A stretch of 64,000 nucleotides of DNA from Aphelenchoides besseyi. Lineage: Eukaryota > Nematoda > Chromadorea > Rhabditida > Aphelenchoididae. Both the position numbers and the translations under genes were made by a program. Below the pieces are notes generated by a model that was given only the letters and a program-made list of their open reading frames with translations, ran no database searches and was not told the DNA's origin. The DNA lies in assembly GCA_024699855.1 (NCBI GenBank), contig JAMPIQ010000009.1, positions 1 to 64,000 of the forward strand. The letters are read 5' to 3'. Positions 22,602 to 33,504 of the stretch are shown here, piece after piece (the stretch's first letter is position 1; every line of letters starts with the position of its first letter).

Positions 22602-23314
22602 TCAACCTCGATGTTTTCGATATCCACGAGTCTTACGACGTTTTTTTTGACGAGCAAGGCTCTTTGCTTTGTAGTCCTCCTATTGTTCTTCGACAGTCTT
22701 TCCAGTCAATTGTTTCCAGGTCTTGTTGTCTTCGTATTGGTTGTTGCGAATGATTGAATCGAACTTTTTGACGATTCCACGATGTTTTGTTCAATCCAAA
22801 CCAAAAAACCGGCAGTCACCGTGTAACCGGCGTCGTACTTCTGGCCATTTGACGGGGCTGTGATTTTCCACCCAGCTTTGTTGTTTGCAACTCCAAATTT
22901 GTATCGTGCAAAGTCGGCGATTTCTTCGATTATCCAACCGCGACGATTCTTCGCGTTCTTGTAGTCTTGGACGACGTGCATCCCTTCGTGAGTCACAGCG
23001 TCGACGTCGTTTGGATGCTAAATCATATACTTGCCTCGGAACCAAATTGTATCATGACCGGTTTCGGTAATGAAATCTAGATCTTGCTCGAAAATGAATT
23101 TGACGGTGCGAACGGCTTGCGGATTGAATTCGCGGACTATCTTCGGATAAACTCGAAAGAAGACATTAATCATTCGTTTTTGAGTCAACATTGGAATTCC
23201 GGAGTTGTTGTCGGTTACTATTAGTTGAAAGCCGTTGCGGTTGATTGTACGCGACTTTTCAGCATTGATCGAAGAGACGAGGAAGATGAGAAAGAAAGAA
23301 GCTAGATCTCTCAT
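22602..23314 (-). pseudogene. Basic secretory protein (BSP)-type zinc peptidase, decayed
   Basis: The frame from ATG 23314 starts with a signal peptide (MRDLASFFLIFLVSSINA). The BSP family signature follows: the zinc site THEGMHVVQDY, then EEIADFARYKFG, then YDAGYTVTAGFLVWIEQ, and a C-terminal WKQLTGKTVEEQ. Three lesions are visible. There is a TAG at 23018-23020 before the zinc site and a frameshift near 22775 after WIEQN. A second TAG replaces the usual Trp in the late VEE-x-W-x-x-Y position near 22690. All metal-binding residues survive. It is probably a recent pseudogene. Both stops being TAG is odd, but readthrough is not otherwise supported. Confidence 0.7.
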
Positions 23315-23320
23315 TTTCAC

Positions 23321-24061
23321 AATCTAATGATTATTGGATTGAAAGTACTAATGAGTACAAAAGTTCTAAAGCCCTTCGTTTATATCCCGACTTTTGTCTG
23401 TTTAATCAGCGATGCGTGGTTGAAGGGTCGGCCAAAAGTATCATGTTACGATTTGTGACCATAAGACACGCGTTTGCGCCTTTCTTCTTCATCTTTGTGG
23501 ACGTTTCAACGAGTTTTCGGAATATCAATATACTTGGCTATTGTCGCTTGTTGGCACAGCTGTCGACAAAATACCCTCCTTTCGAAGCTGCACAGTGCAA
23601 TGCAAACGAGTTGATTCATAGGTTATGATTGTCGATTGCAAACGTTCAGCTGCGTTGTTTCAACAAAAAATTGTTGTTTAATCTTTTTGGTTGATGATCG
23701 CTTATGGTAAGTCATTAGTATGTTTACTTCAAAATTTAATCCTTCAAAACAAAGTTTCAATGAGCGAATGTGAGCTTGTAGTTTGTGAGCATTGATCGTC
23801 AACTTGTGCTCATCACTATCGTCCAGTTGAACTGAGCGCAGAAACTCTGCTTGTTTTTGGTTCGTAATTTCGCATTTCGATTACGATTTCGAAGCACCGC
23901 CAATAAGCCTAATCAGTTCGCTTGCTCTCGAGTTCGCTTCCTGAAAACCGTAAGGTGCAAATGTTCTTTGTTTGCAAGTGAAAGGAGACTTCATTTGAAC
24001 TTCTTCCATTATCTGAGCATCCTATTAAAGAACCAACGATCCTTGTCGTTCAAATGCCTTG
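23321..24061. other. Spacer between BSP remnant and P450
   Basis: No gene is supported. It would hold the divergent promoters of the BSP remnant (minus) and the P450 (plus). Confidence 0.4.
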
Positions 24062-25491
24062 ATGTTGTCTCTTTTGTTGCTCGTTGGTTTCGTTGTTTTT
24101 GTTGCTCATCAGTTTCGTTGGAGTAGACTCGGTTATCTGAATGGACTACTGTCATTGCCAATCATCGGAAATGCACACACGTTCTTGGGATTGGAACGAC
24201 GGGAAGATCAGTTTCTGGAGTAAGTGATCAGTGAATTGCCTCTAAGTGAATTCAGATGGCGTGAGCAAAATGGGAGCATATACACTTATTGGCTTGGATT
24301 GATGAAGGATGTGACAGTCAACAACTACAAAACAATGCAGAAAATGTTTGTTCAAGAGGACGAAAAATGCGCAGATCGAACGGCACTGGAGACTTTCGAT
24401 GGAGTGACTCGAAGAAGAATCTACGGTGTGTTTCGATTCGTTCAATCTGATTTATTTCAATCTCAGGAACCATTGATGCCTATTTGTTGGGTCAAGCGAA
24501 ACTAGAGAAAATGGAAGTTCAAGGTCATTGTTTTACGTGAGTTAACAATCTGTTTACTTGAAATAATTGAGGTTTAGTCGTAGGCAGTTAAGGAACGTGT
24601 GTTTCGATTTGTGGTTCGCTGGGGAAGTGGGTTGAGAGAAATACAATCGAAACTTCTTTTGTAGGAAACCACTTCAACCACTGCGACTTGGGCTTTTGCG
24701 CTTCTTATTCGATATCCGGAAGTCCGACAAAAATTGCACGAAGAGTTAGATCGGGACATTGGCTCTGATCCATTGATCACAATGCCCGACAAAAACGCTT
24801 TGCGCGACACGAATTCTGTTATTATGGTAAGAGCAATAAAGAAACTGTAATCGTAAGTCGATTTCAGGAAATTCAACGGTATTATTTAGTTTGCACTGAA
24901 ATGTCAACAACAATCCTGTAGATGTGCAAACATAGCTGGACAGAATATTTCGAGAAAGACCACATGCAAAGTCGAGGTTGGAGATTGCTTGTTGTCCAAA
25001 GAGACGGTAAGCTGCATAAACGCTTATTTGCATTATTTGTGACGTCAGGTTATTCTCGCACAAGTCTTCGTTTTAACGAGTGACGCAAAGGCAAGAGCTC
25101 TTCTGATTTCGTCCTATTGATTGCTTTGCAGGTTTTCGTCGAACCCAAGAAATTCAATTTCGATTGGTTCATCAACGAAAACAGAAAGCTGAAAAGTTGT
25201 GACGATCTAACGCCGTTTGGTTTGAACGAAATGGTGTATTTGGGTTCGTTTATGTCCATTACGCGCTCACATCTAATGGTGTTAGCAGGGTCGATGGCCC
25301 GACTGAAGTTATTCCTGCTGATCGCAAATCTGTGCAATGCGTATAAAGTGAGTGAACAAGATTCTGTGTGGACACGCAAATTCTTTCAGTTTTTCCCCGA
25401 CGAAAAAGAACCAACATTGCGCAAGATGGCAGGCGAGGCATCGCTTTTCACCGTGGTATACAAGTGCCGTGTTCAGCAACGACATCAATAG
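24062..25491 (+). CDS. Cytochrome P450 (CYP2-type), internally deleted and lacking the heme cysteine
   Basis: Ten exons keep one frame for 354 residues: 24062-24219, 24256-24425, 24467-24536, 24578-24626, 24665-24826, 24868-24878 (11 nt), 24922-25006, 25049-25090, 25132-25347 and 25390-25491. Introns are 36-43 nt; the one at 25091 has a GC donor. Visible are the N-terminal membrane anchor, LPIIGNAH, the I-helix AGEETTSTTATWAL, the K-helix segment EIQRCANI and a C-terminal FFPDEKEP. P450s of this type have about 490 residues. About 130 are missing between YGTIDAYLL and the preceding C-helix region. The heme-binding loop reads FGLNEMVYLG, with Tyr in place of the ligand Cys and a 17-residue insert. 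It should not bind heme normally and is likely a pseudogene, despite the intact frame. Confidence 0.75.
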
Positions 25492-25984
25492 TTTCAATGT
25501 TCATTCACGTTACATTGAACTCAACCACCATTTCCATACGACTATTGCAATTGAATTCACTTAAACCACTTATAACAATCTTTACCTTAACGACGTGCAC
25601 AACAGATAAAATTTCCTTGATATAACTCGGAAAGTAAATTCAAACGAAAAATTGATCCTTGCACTAAAAATGAAGTTAGAAAAAGAATCGAAGCGTTTAA
25701 CTGACCGTATGGCAATTGGTATGATAGGAAGTTCCAACTGTACATAATCCCACGTGATTTATGCAAAGCGATCATAATCGGTTGGTAATCGTTCGAACTC
25801 AGATCACAAAACAGTTGCTGCGTGGGTCGACGGCGGTGATCTGATCGAAAATCAGGAGGTTGCTGCAAATTTGCCTTCCAACCATATGCTTTTTGTTGCA
25901 TCCGGACATACACCAGGAACCAACAGTTTGATATAAAAAGACGATAGAATCGGTTTCTCTTCACACTCCAATCGTTCAATCCAA
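25492..25984. other. Spacer between P450 and cathepsin B
   Basis: No gene is supported. The antisense open frame at 25587-25979 shows no domain. Confidence 0.4.
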
Positions 25985-27265
25985 ATGTCTCTGATCGTAC
26001 TTGTGAGTCTTCTCTCCGTTGCGACAGCTCAATTAGTGCCGTCGGATAAAGGAAACCTCATCGATGTGAAGTTTCCTATCGGAAAGGATCTTGTGGATTT
26101 CATCAACTCCAAGGCCACAACATTCAAAGTTGGTCTCGAGTTCCAATGATCACCTAACCGGTTTTCAGGCCCAAGTTTATCCACGTTTCGAAAACTTGAG
26201 CATCGCAGATCTTCGTCAATTCCTTGGTGCTCTTTCGCCAACTCCCGAGCAAGCAGCAATATTCAAAAAAACAACAACCGGCCGAAGGCCCTCAATTAAC
26301 GTCGGCAGTTAGCATTCCAACTTCTTTTGACGTCCGAACCAAATGGCCGAAGTGCAATGGAACCTTCAATGCGATTCCTAATCAAGCGAGCAAGTCTTCT
26401 GCTTGTTGTCTTTATAGACACGTCATTTAAGGTTGTGGATCGTGTTGGGCTGTTTCCACCGCTAGTGTTATTCAAGATCGCCGTTGTATTCTCTACAACG
26501 GAACTGCAAAATTGCCGATCAGCTCGTGGGACATTGTCAGTTGTTGTTTCAATTGTACTCCTTCCGACAACGGGTAGTAACTGTTCAATGGAATCTTTTC
26601 TATGTTCTGTGTATTCTAGTTGCAACGGCGGCTATGTTTACAAAGCTTTCGATTGGTTCGACACTGTAGGCATTGTAACCGGAGGACAATACGGAGGTAA
26701 AGTCGAAATAGCTACTCTTCAAGAAGTCTGTTAAGGCGAAGGATGCAAACCCTACGAAGTTGCTCCAGGACAATCTCCACCAGCAAATCGAACGTGCAAA
26801 AAGAGTTGCCAAGCATCGTACACATCTCCAACTTATCCAAATGACAAGAAGAAAGGGGGATACAATAAGATTTTCTACAACAACACAGCGGCTGCTCAAG
26901 CGGAGATTTTGGCCAACGGGTCGATCGTTGCTCAATTCGATGTCTACTACGATTTCTATAACTACAAGTCGGGAATCTACCAACACGTCAGTGGCAACTA
27001 TGTTGGTGGACATGCAGTTCGAGTGAGTCGAAGAAAAAAATTTGGTTTGCTTAGTGAATTTCAGCTCATTGGTTGGGGTGTTGATAATGGAACTCAGTAC
27101 TGGCTCGGTAAGTTTTCAATCCACTATCCTGTCTAAGAGTTCTTTTTAGCTGCGAACTCATGGGGTGTTGATTGGGGAGACAAAGGTTTCTTTAAGATTC
27201 GTCGTGGAAACAACGAATGCAACTTCGAAGAGTGGTCTTTCGCGGGAAATGTCCTCAAGGATTGA
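25985..27265 (+). CDS. Cathepsin B-like cysteine protease (papain family C1A)
   Basis: Seven exons: 25985-26128, 26169-26389, 26432-26573, 26620-26696, 26736-27022, 27065-27107 and 27150-27265. Introns are 39-46 nt, one with a GC donor at 26390. The order is signal peptide ([15 protein letters not shown]), propeptide with [16 protein letters not shown], then the mature enzyme beginning near [12 protein letters not shown]. Catalytic residues are present: Cys in CGSCWAVS, His in GGHAVR and Asn in [14 protein letters not shown] and the CKPYEVAP segment of the occluding loop mark cathepsin B. It acts as a lysosomal or gut digestive peptidase. An A-run at 26267-26273 has seven bases where six would keep frame, so the gene carries either a single-base lesion or a sequencing error. 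Otherwise it is about 342 residues and complete. Confidence 0.85.
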
Positions 27266-27572
27266 ATGAAAACGTTGTGAACCAATGTGCGAACTTTTAA
27301 TAAACTAATGCATGTAATCTCATTTCGACCCGAGCTTAATAGACAGTAGCCATGTAGTCGAGAAATAGAACAAGGTAATCGATTGAACCTTCAAGTGTTT
27401 GGACCTCAATTCACTAATGATGTTAACGATGTCAAAACTTAATTTGCATATTTACGGACGTCTAGTCGTGTGTTATCCAATTAGTTTTCCTGTTATTGCA
27501 AAAATATTTTGACGAGCTAATCGAATCCGAAGGGTTCGTGGCACAGAAGCTGATTCGTTTGGGTTTGTTTTT
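27266..27572. other. Spacer after cathepsin B
   Basis: There is an AATAAA-like sequence near 27299 for cathepsin B. Nothing else is recognised. Confidence 0.4.
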
Positions 27573-29006
27573 TGGTTCAAGATGGAAACGAACTGTTTAG
27601 CGTGGATTCGAGCGGCAACGAGATCGTTCAATTTGACGATCCAGCTGTTGATCGCAACTACCTGTTGGGTGAGTTCACGTGTTTGACTTCAGATCAGGCA
27701 GTTGATTTCAGTGGTCCATGGAGTTATAACCGTTTGCACGTGCTCTCTCGGCTTTCTTGCCAATTTCCTTTTGATTTCGATTATTCTCGTCAATTCGAAT
27801 TCGCTGTCCAATTTCCGTGGAATCGTTCTCTTTGCTGCGGTGCTCGATACGTTTTACTGTTCCATTACTTTCCTGTCGATGCCCGTAGGTTCAGTAACTT
27901 TTGTCTTTGCATCAAAACAATCGAACGTCATCGGAGCACAAGTGCTCGATCAAAAATACCGTTGAACTTCGGAGTTAGTTGAAGAAACTGAAATATCACA
28001 TGTCAATTGACACATCCAATCTTGGCAACAGCCATCATTGAATGAAGGGCCTTTCAGATGCCGTACATAACCCATGGACGGTTGCTAACATTTGCGAACA
28101 ACGGCTTCCACTTCTCGAACCAATTCCTTAATTCAACGATCATAACCGCCGCATCGGTTTCAACGATCACTTGTTGGCCGTTTGCCACGTACATGTTCTT
28201 GTATCGGCTACATTTAGTCAAGAAGTGAGTTTGTTTCTGGTGAAATAATCTCCATCTTCTCAGTCGAACGCCGCCAAAGTCGTTGCCGTTCTTTCTCTAC
28301 GCTTCGGTCCCGATCTGTTCGTTTTTCCTCTACAGTTTCTCTGTTGTGAAAGGAATGAGTTTGTTCGAAACGTCGAATTCACGTACAATCGAGAATCGAG
28401 TGTTGATTCTGAAGCACGTGGGATTTCAGTTGAGCAAAACGGAAATCTTCGAAGTGCTAAGTGGACTTTCGAATTCACGTTTATCTTGGATCGTAGGACA
28501 ATAAGGTGCCTTCGCATATTCATGCAATTTTTGCGATTACAATGCTCATCGACTACTCGATCATTGTTTTCTGTGTCTTTCGAATTCGACGGGTCTTGCG
28601 ATCGGGACCAACCATTTCGACGACTACGCGTCGTTTGAACCGTGCTATGGATCGAGTGCTGATGTTCAATGTAGGAGCGAAAATAAATCTTGAAGCCACT
28701 TTATTTTCAGGCCTTCTTCCCACTTCTATCGTATATCTTCCCTTCCGGCTACACGGCCTACGCCATCAACTCTGTGCCGATTTCCCGTGGTTCGGTTTCT
28801 TGTATTCGATTCTGATGAACTTGTCCTTCATCTTCTGTCCTATTTCGACGGCCTTATTCATTCGTCCGTACAGAAGAACGGCGATGCGTTGGCTGCGATG
28901 GAATGGACGACGTCGATACAGCGTGTTCAAAATGAACGGAAGCCTGACCGAAATGAAACTGCAAAAAAATCCGATTCCACACTTTTCGTTGTCACCAATT
29001 TCATAA
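27573..29006 (+). CDS. Nematode serpentine (7TM) chemoreceptor-like gene, SRD/STR type
   Basis: Exons recognised: about 27573-27668, 27712-27883, 28058-about 28214, about 28262-28440, about 28506-28677 and about 28711-29006. Hydrophobic segments appear in order: VITVCTCSLGFLANFLLISI (TM1), IVLFAAVLDTFYCSITFL (TM2), STIITAASVSTITCWPFATY (TM3), FFLYASVPICSFFLYSFSVV, HAIFAITMLIDYSIIVFCVF followed by a basic RIRRVLR, and finally LYSILMNLSFIFCPISTALF with PYRRTAMRW. This is the topology of nematode G-protein-coupled chemoreceptors. The first codon is unclear because no in-frame ATG precedes the first exon. A one-base frameshift separates AFFPLLSYIFPSG from the last membrane segment near 28775. It may therefore be a pseudogene. 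Confidence 0.6.
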
Positions 29007-29208
29007 CATATTTCGTCGTACCATTCCTTGGCTTTTGTTTGTCAACGTTTTTGAATGTGCTGAAGCAAAATTCAATACTTCCGCTTAAGCAGCCAAAACA
29101 AGTGGATCTCGTCGTCAAACTACCGATTGCTACTTTTAGTTAAACAAGAAGCCATTCGTTAGTGTCCTCAAGCCTATGCACTATATTGTTGTGATCGAAG
29201 TCAATTAA

Positions 29209-30756
29209 ATGAATCATACAGAACTGAGAGTATTCTTTCCGCCTTACTTTCCCGCCGTTAACAGCGAATGTCGTTTGTTTCCAACATTACATCCAACAAA
29301 GCATTGCAAGTTCCCGGGCCTTCTTGTTGAGGTAGAAGTCTTTATCGTCAATAGATTCAAAGCTTCAGATTCTGAGCCTTCTAGCTCACGATGCCAATTT
29401 GAAAATAGTTCCGATCACCTATGAGTTACTGGGCTACGTGAAATCAGTAATCTCATTTGACAGTAAAACACTTCAGTTCGACTTGTAGGATGCAACTTTT
29501 GGTCTACCGGAATTAGAGAACATGCTCCTGAACAACACCTTGGATTTGATAGCAATGGGATTTCAGCGAACAGAACACCGTCAGACGATCTTCGCGTTTA
29601 CTGAAGTTATGTACTATGTAAGTTAGCACGAGCTTTGGTTCCGGCTAAATTGAATGTTTAGGTGCACACTAGGCTTCTGAGACAGAAGCGAGATCACAAT
29701 TTGACACAAATGTGGTCATTCTTCAGGACCTATGATACGAAGATTTGGCTCTTATTCGCGGCCGCAGTTTTGGCTCAATGGGCCTTCTGTGTGCTGGTGC
29801 GCCGTTTCGAAGCCTACACATTGAAAGAGAAGCCTGTCAGTGTTCTTGAGGTAGTCATTTTCGCTCGTCTTTAGACAGTTGTTGTAGTGCGGTTGGCAGG
29901 TTATTCGATTGCAATTGATTCAACCGGAAAAGGTCAATTTCCAATGTCTCTGTGGTTCATTTTCTGTTTGCTTGTATTCGATACTTCAATGCTCGATTCT
30001 ACTCGGTGTGTTCGGCTCGTTCATTTTGGCGTCCATCATTCGGCCTATGCCACATGTTGCCGATCCGATTGCTCAATTGGTCCATAGCATCGAAATTGGA
30101 GAGCATTTTCTGGTCACTAACGATCCGTTAAATTGGTTCTACGAGCGAATCAACACTTCCGATTTGTTTCCTTACGCAGAGATACGAAAGGCGTTGAAAT
30201 CGAATCCGACCAAAATCGTTCAAGATCGAGACGAAGGCTTGAATTTGGTTGTCCATGACAAGGGAGTGATGTTCCAACAAGTAAACAAGCTTGATGTCCT
30301 GAGCTTTACAATTGAATTTACAGACCGATGAAGGAAGTTTACTATCGTGCAGTGGATTACTGTAACATTCTTGCAATCGAAGAGAACATGCCGGTGATTG
30401 GCAGTCATTTAATGATACGACCATATCATCTGCTACTTCCAGTTTTGAATCGAGCGATTCTGAACAACAGACCGAAGATCCGTGTAATCACTTCGAAGTA
30501 TTTGAACTTTGCTGAATGGAACAACAAGTGCCCCAAACATACGATTTTTGCTGCTCTAAGTGAGTTCACGAGCTTTGCATCTCAATCGGGAGTTTTAGCA
30601 TTGGCACCGTACACTGGGCTCGGAATTGTCGGATTCGGTCTCTGTGGCTTCGCATTCTTCATTCTGACCGCAGAGATCGTTGTTGAGAATGTTCGACGGT
30701 ACCTTGAATGCAAACTCCAACCACTTTTACGACACAGAAAACATCGTTTGTCTTGA
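29209..30756 (+). CDS. Divergent ionotropic glutamate receptor-like channel subunit
   Basis: Exons are 29209-29331, 29363-29446, 29489-29617, 29662-29850, 29900-30280 and 30324-30756, with introns of 31-49 nt. The ligand-binding S1 lobe starts LRVFFPPYFPAV. M1 is KIWLLFAAAVLAQWAFCVLV, preceded by the typical MWSFFRTYDT. M3 is ILLGVFGSFILASIIRP, followed by the S2 lobe (GVMFQQ, ENMPVIGSHLMIRPYHLLLP). The last membrane helix is GIVGFGLCGFAFFILTAEIV. The canonical SYTANLAAF of M3 is absent. With about 445 residues and no N-terminal domain it resembles the nematode iGluR-like (IR/W02A2.5-type) group. The last exon needs a one-base shift near 30333 to stay in frame. Fragments of this exon were copied with the downstream gene at 33505 and 36643. 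ATG 29209 is a tentative start, since no signal peptide is visible before it. Confidence 0.65.
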
Positions 30757-31100
30757 CCTTATTGTTCAATAGAACCACAAGTAGACATAAACTTTTTTAT
30801 CCGAAAGACTGCTCTTAATCAATGTATAAGCAAACAAGTTATGCCCATCCAGATGTCTCAGTGGGCTTCTCAATCGAGGTTGTCATTTAGGAGTTCAGAA
30901 ACGACAAGATCTTCGTATGTTGTGATATGCCAATTCTCGGACAATTAGTTATTCGAACTTGTTTACATGCATAAGATGCAAATTCGTAGAAATTAGCGAT
31001 TCAAAAGTTGATATCCGTCCGAGATTTCAGGTTTTTGGTCATTCGAGGGCTCTTCTCTCTCAACGGACAGCAGCTCGATTCCTTGCTCTTGGGCTCTCTG
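30757..31100. other. Spacer and putative promoter of the membrane-protein gene
   Basis: This spacer is repeated in each unit (33893-34235 and 37029-37371). No gene is seen. TTTCAGG at 31027 could be a trans-splice acceptor before the ATG at 31101. Confidence 0.35.
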
Positions 31101-33122
31101 ATGTTTCTCCGTCGTCGCTGTGAGGGCTGGAGCCTCTGCTTCATGCTCTTCCTGCTCTTCAAGCCGACCGCGATCGCTACTTCGGGCAAAGAATGTCTTG
31201 AGGACGATGGCAGTTCCTTGTGAGTTCTTGACTCAAGCCTCTTGACTCCTCTTTCCAGGAATTACAACGGCAAGTGCAACAAGTTCAACGTCGACCTCGA
31301 AACCGACGATGAATCTTTGAGCATCAAGATGGATTACGCGAAGGACATTGTAGCAACTCTGGCTCCGTACTTGACGCGCTGAAAACTGTTCAATTTGCAC
31401 TTGTTTCAGGTTCACAATGACAGTCGGCGGATGTGACATCACAGGCAAGATTTCCAACAAGAATGGTGATGGCTCGTTTATTCGTGAAAGTAAACAAATT
31501 ATTCACAACACTATTACGTCTAAATTTCAGGCACCAACGCACGTCTTCCGACAACGTTCCAGGTTTCCAAGGACAAGATTACTTACGGTGCTGGCATTGC
31601 GATATCCTGTTCGGTGAAGTTCGAATCAATGGGCGAGAAAGGGGGCTTCAAGGTGGCAGTCAAATACAACCCCGACAAAGATCTTCCCGGGTTGCGACTG
31701 ACTTTCGTGAGTTCAGAATCTCGATTGTACAACTTCTGTTCTTTAGGACAACGCGAAGTTCATTGGAGATCGTGAAGAGGAAAGTGACTGGTCGTGGAGT
31801 GGATGGCGCATTTACGTTTGCATTGCCGGCGTGTGAGTTCAACACGAACTACTGGAAGGTCCATTTTGTTTCAGTCTTGCGGGTGTGCTCATCGTAGGGA
31901 GTATCATCTTTTACTTATGCTATCGCAGGCGCCAAAACATCGCGAATCGTGACGCTGCTCTACAAGCGGGCACTTCTACGACCGATCTGACGACGGCGAC
32001 TTCAAAGCTCAGCACCACGAACGCATCTCAAGTCTCGTCCAACACTACGATGGCCGCTCCGCTACCTGCTCTCAAGACTCAAAGCACGGTCGGTCAGCAA
32101 GCTGTTCCGCAACCAGCGAACGTCGGTCAGCAAGCTGCTCCGCAACCAGCAAACGTCGGCCAGGAAGCTGCTCCGGAACAACGGGCCGCTCCACCGCTAC
32201 CGGTTCAAGCGCAGGAGAGCAAGTCGACCGAACGCGACCACACTGGCGAGCTGATTGTGCAGAACATGGAAAGGCAAGCACGAGAGAAGGAAGCAGAAGA
32301 GAAGAAAGAAAAGGAAGAGAGAGAGAAGCAAGAGAAGGAGAAGCAAGAGAAGGAGAAGCAAACACCACGAGCCAAGAAGACTTCTAGCAACGATAAGCTA
32401 TCGCGGGGATCGAACACTTCGAAGGGATCGAAAAGCTCAAAGGGATCAAAGAAGCACAAGAAGAAAGATGGCAAGTTGAAGGCGGCAGAAGAGGGCGGTG
32501 CAGTGGCCAAGAAAACGACGGAAAACCAGCCGGGAACATCGAAGGAAGGAGATGGAACCAAGAACCAAGATGAGGCGTCTGTGCTCAAACTGGACAAAAC
32601 TAAATCAGAACATTCGGTGATGGGCGATTTGGAGGCCGACCCGGCTCAAAATGTGGCAAAACAAGATGTACGTGAAGAACCACGACAAGAGCCACGAGAG
32701 GAAGCACGAGAGGCAGCACCGCCGCCAGTAAGTTTCCGAAATCCCAATCAGTTAGCCGTTCAACTATTTCAGAAAGAAAACCCGAGGAGCTGGGACAGAG
32801 AGTGGCCAAAAACTGCACCAACTGAAGCGTACAAGCAATACGTTCGCGAACATTACCTTAACAATTACGAAGAGCTCGTTGAATACTCCAACAGACACCC
32901 GATCACTCAAGAAACCTTAAATGCTTTGGGTCCCTGGTACGACGAGATCAGGAAAGCTGACGCGGACTACGTAGGTTACTCAACCCGAATGCTGACAAGG
33001 GTTGTTTTCAGACGAATCCGGCAAGGAAAGCCCCGACTTTTCCCACCGACTGCTATTTCTTTGGATTCATCGGAATGCTCGCTAACGAACGTGGCTTGAA
33101 ATGGCCACCAAGTAACAATTGA
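31101..33122 (+). CDS. Single-pass membrane protein with long charged cytoplasmic tail, copy A
   Basis: Eight exons (31101-31219, 31259-31375, 31410-31489, 31531-31706, 31747-31832, 31875-32727, 32773-32970, 33012-33122) give 579 residues in one frame. One intron (31376-31409) uses a GC donor. The signal peptide is WSLCFMLFLLFKPTAIA. An extracellular domain of about 180 residues follows, with few cysteines (KECLED, GKCNKF, GGCDIT, ISCSVK). The membrane helix is VLAGVLIVGSIIFYLCY and then RRRQ. The tail carries QPANVGQ repeats, a Lys/Glu-rich coiled-coil-like stretch, a SKGSKSSKGS segment and a folded-looking C-terminal portion (SWDREWPKTAPTEAYKQYV). I do not recognise the family. The architecture suggests a surface receptor or adhesion protein. 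Confidence 0.7.
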
Positions 33123-33504
33123 CTGCTCTCCGTTTGATTGACTGTTTGAGCCCGAATAAACATGAAAATGTGAATGCTGAATTCGATTATCGTTTCTATG
33201 TTATCACACATATAAATTGAGAGTATCCAAAGATACACCTTCATTTCCGTGTCTCACAAGTCGAATCTTTTCGAGAGAAATCGTGCTGGAACATATCGAA
33301 AGGTGTTCATTGATTATCAGAAGGTCATGAGTTGATCGAAAACATTGAGAGCAAAGCTCAAGAGACATCCAAAACACAAGCACTCGACTTTGCAATCACC
33401 AGGTTAAATCAAAGAACGGAAGGTTGTAGTTCGAGATCAGAAATTGATCAGATGCAATCAAGTCACACATTGAACTGCCAATTTGTCGTGTTTTTGTTTG
33501 GATT
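33123..33504. other. Spacer at end of unit A
   Basis: This spacer is repeated at 36261-36642. It has an AATAAA near 33155 and no gene. Confidence 0.4.

Larger units (their letters stand above)
30371..33504 (+). repeat. Tandem segment unit A (3.13 kb)
   Basis: The unit runs from TTGCAATCGAAGAG in the receptor's last exon to the same motif at 33505. It contains the receptor 3' end, the spacer and the whole long-tail membrane-protein gene. Units A, B and C differ at the sites I compared only by small indels: TTTTTT or TTTTT near 30795, TACAC or TACACAC, GAAAAC or GAAAAAC, and AGAAGAG or AGAAAGAAG. This indicates a very recent duplication or an assembly duplication. Confidence 0.9.

Noticed and set aside
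23018..23034. A 17-nt GC-AG intron removing the first TAG of the BSP gene
   Set aside because: It is too short and it would shift frame away from the zinc-binding motif.
25587..25979. 130-codon minus-strand frame between P450 and cathepsin B
   Set aside because: No domain or conserved composition; the region looks like a promoter/UTR spacer.
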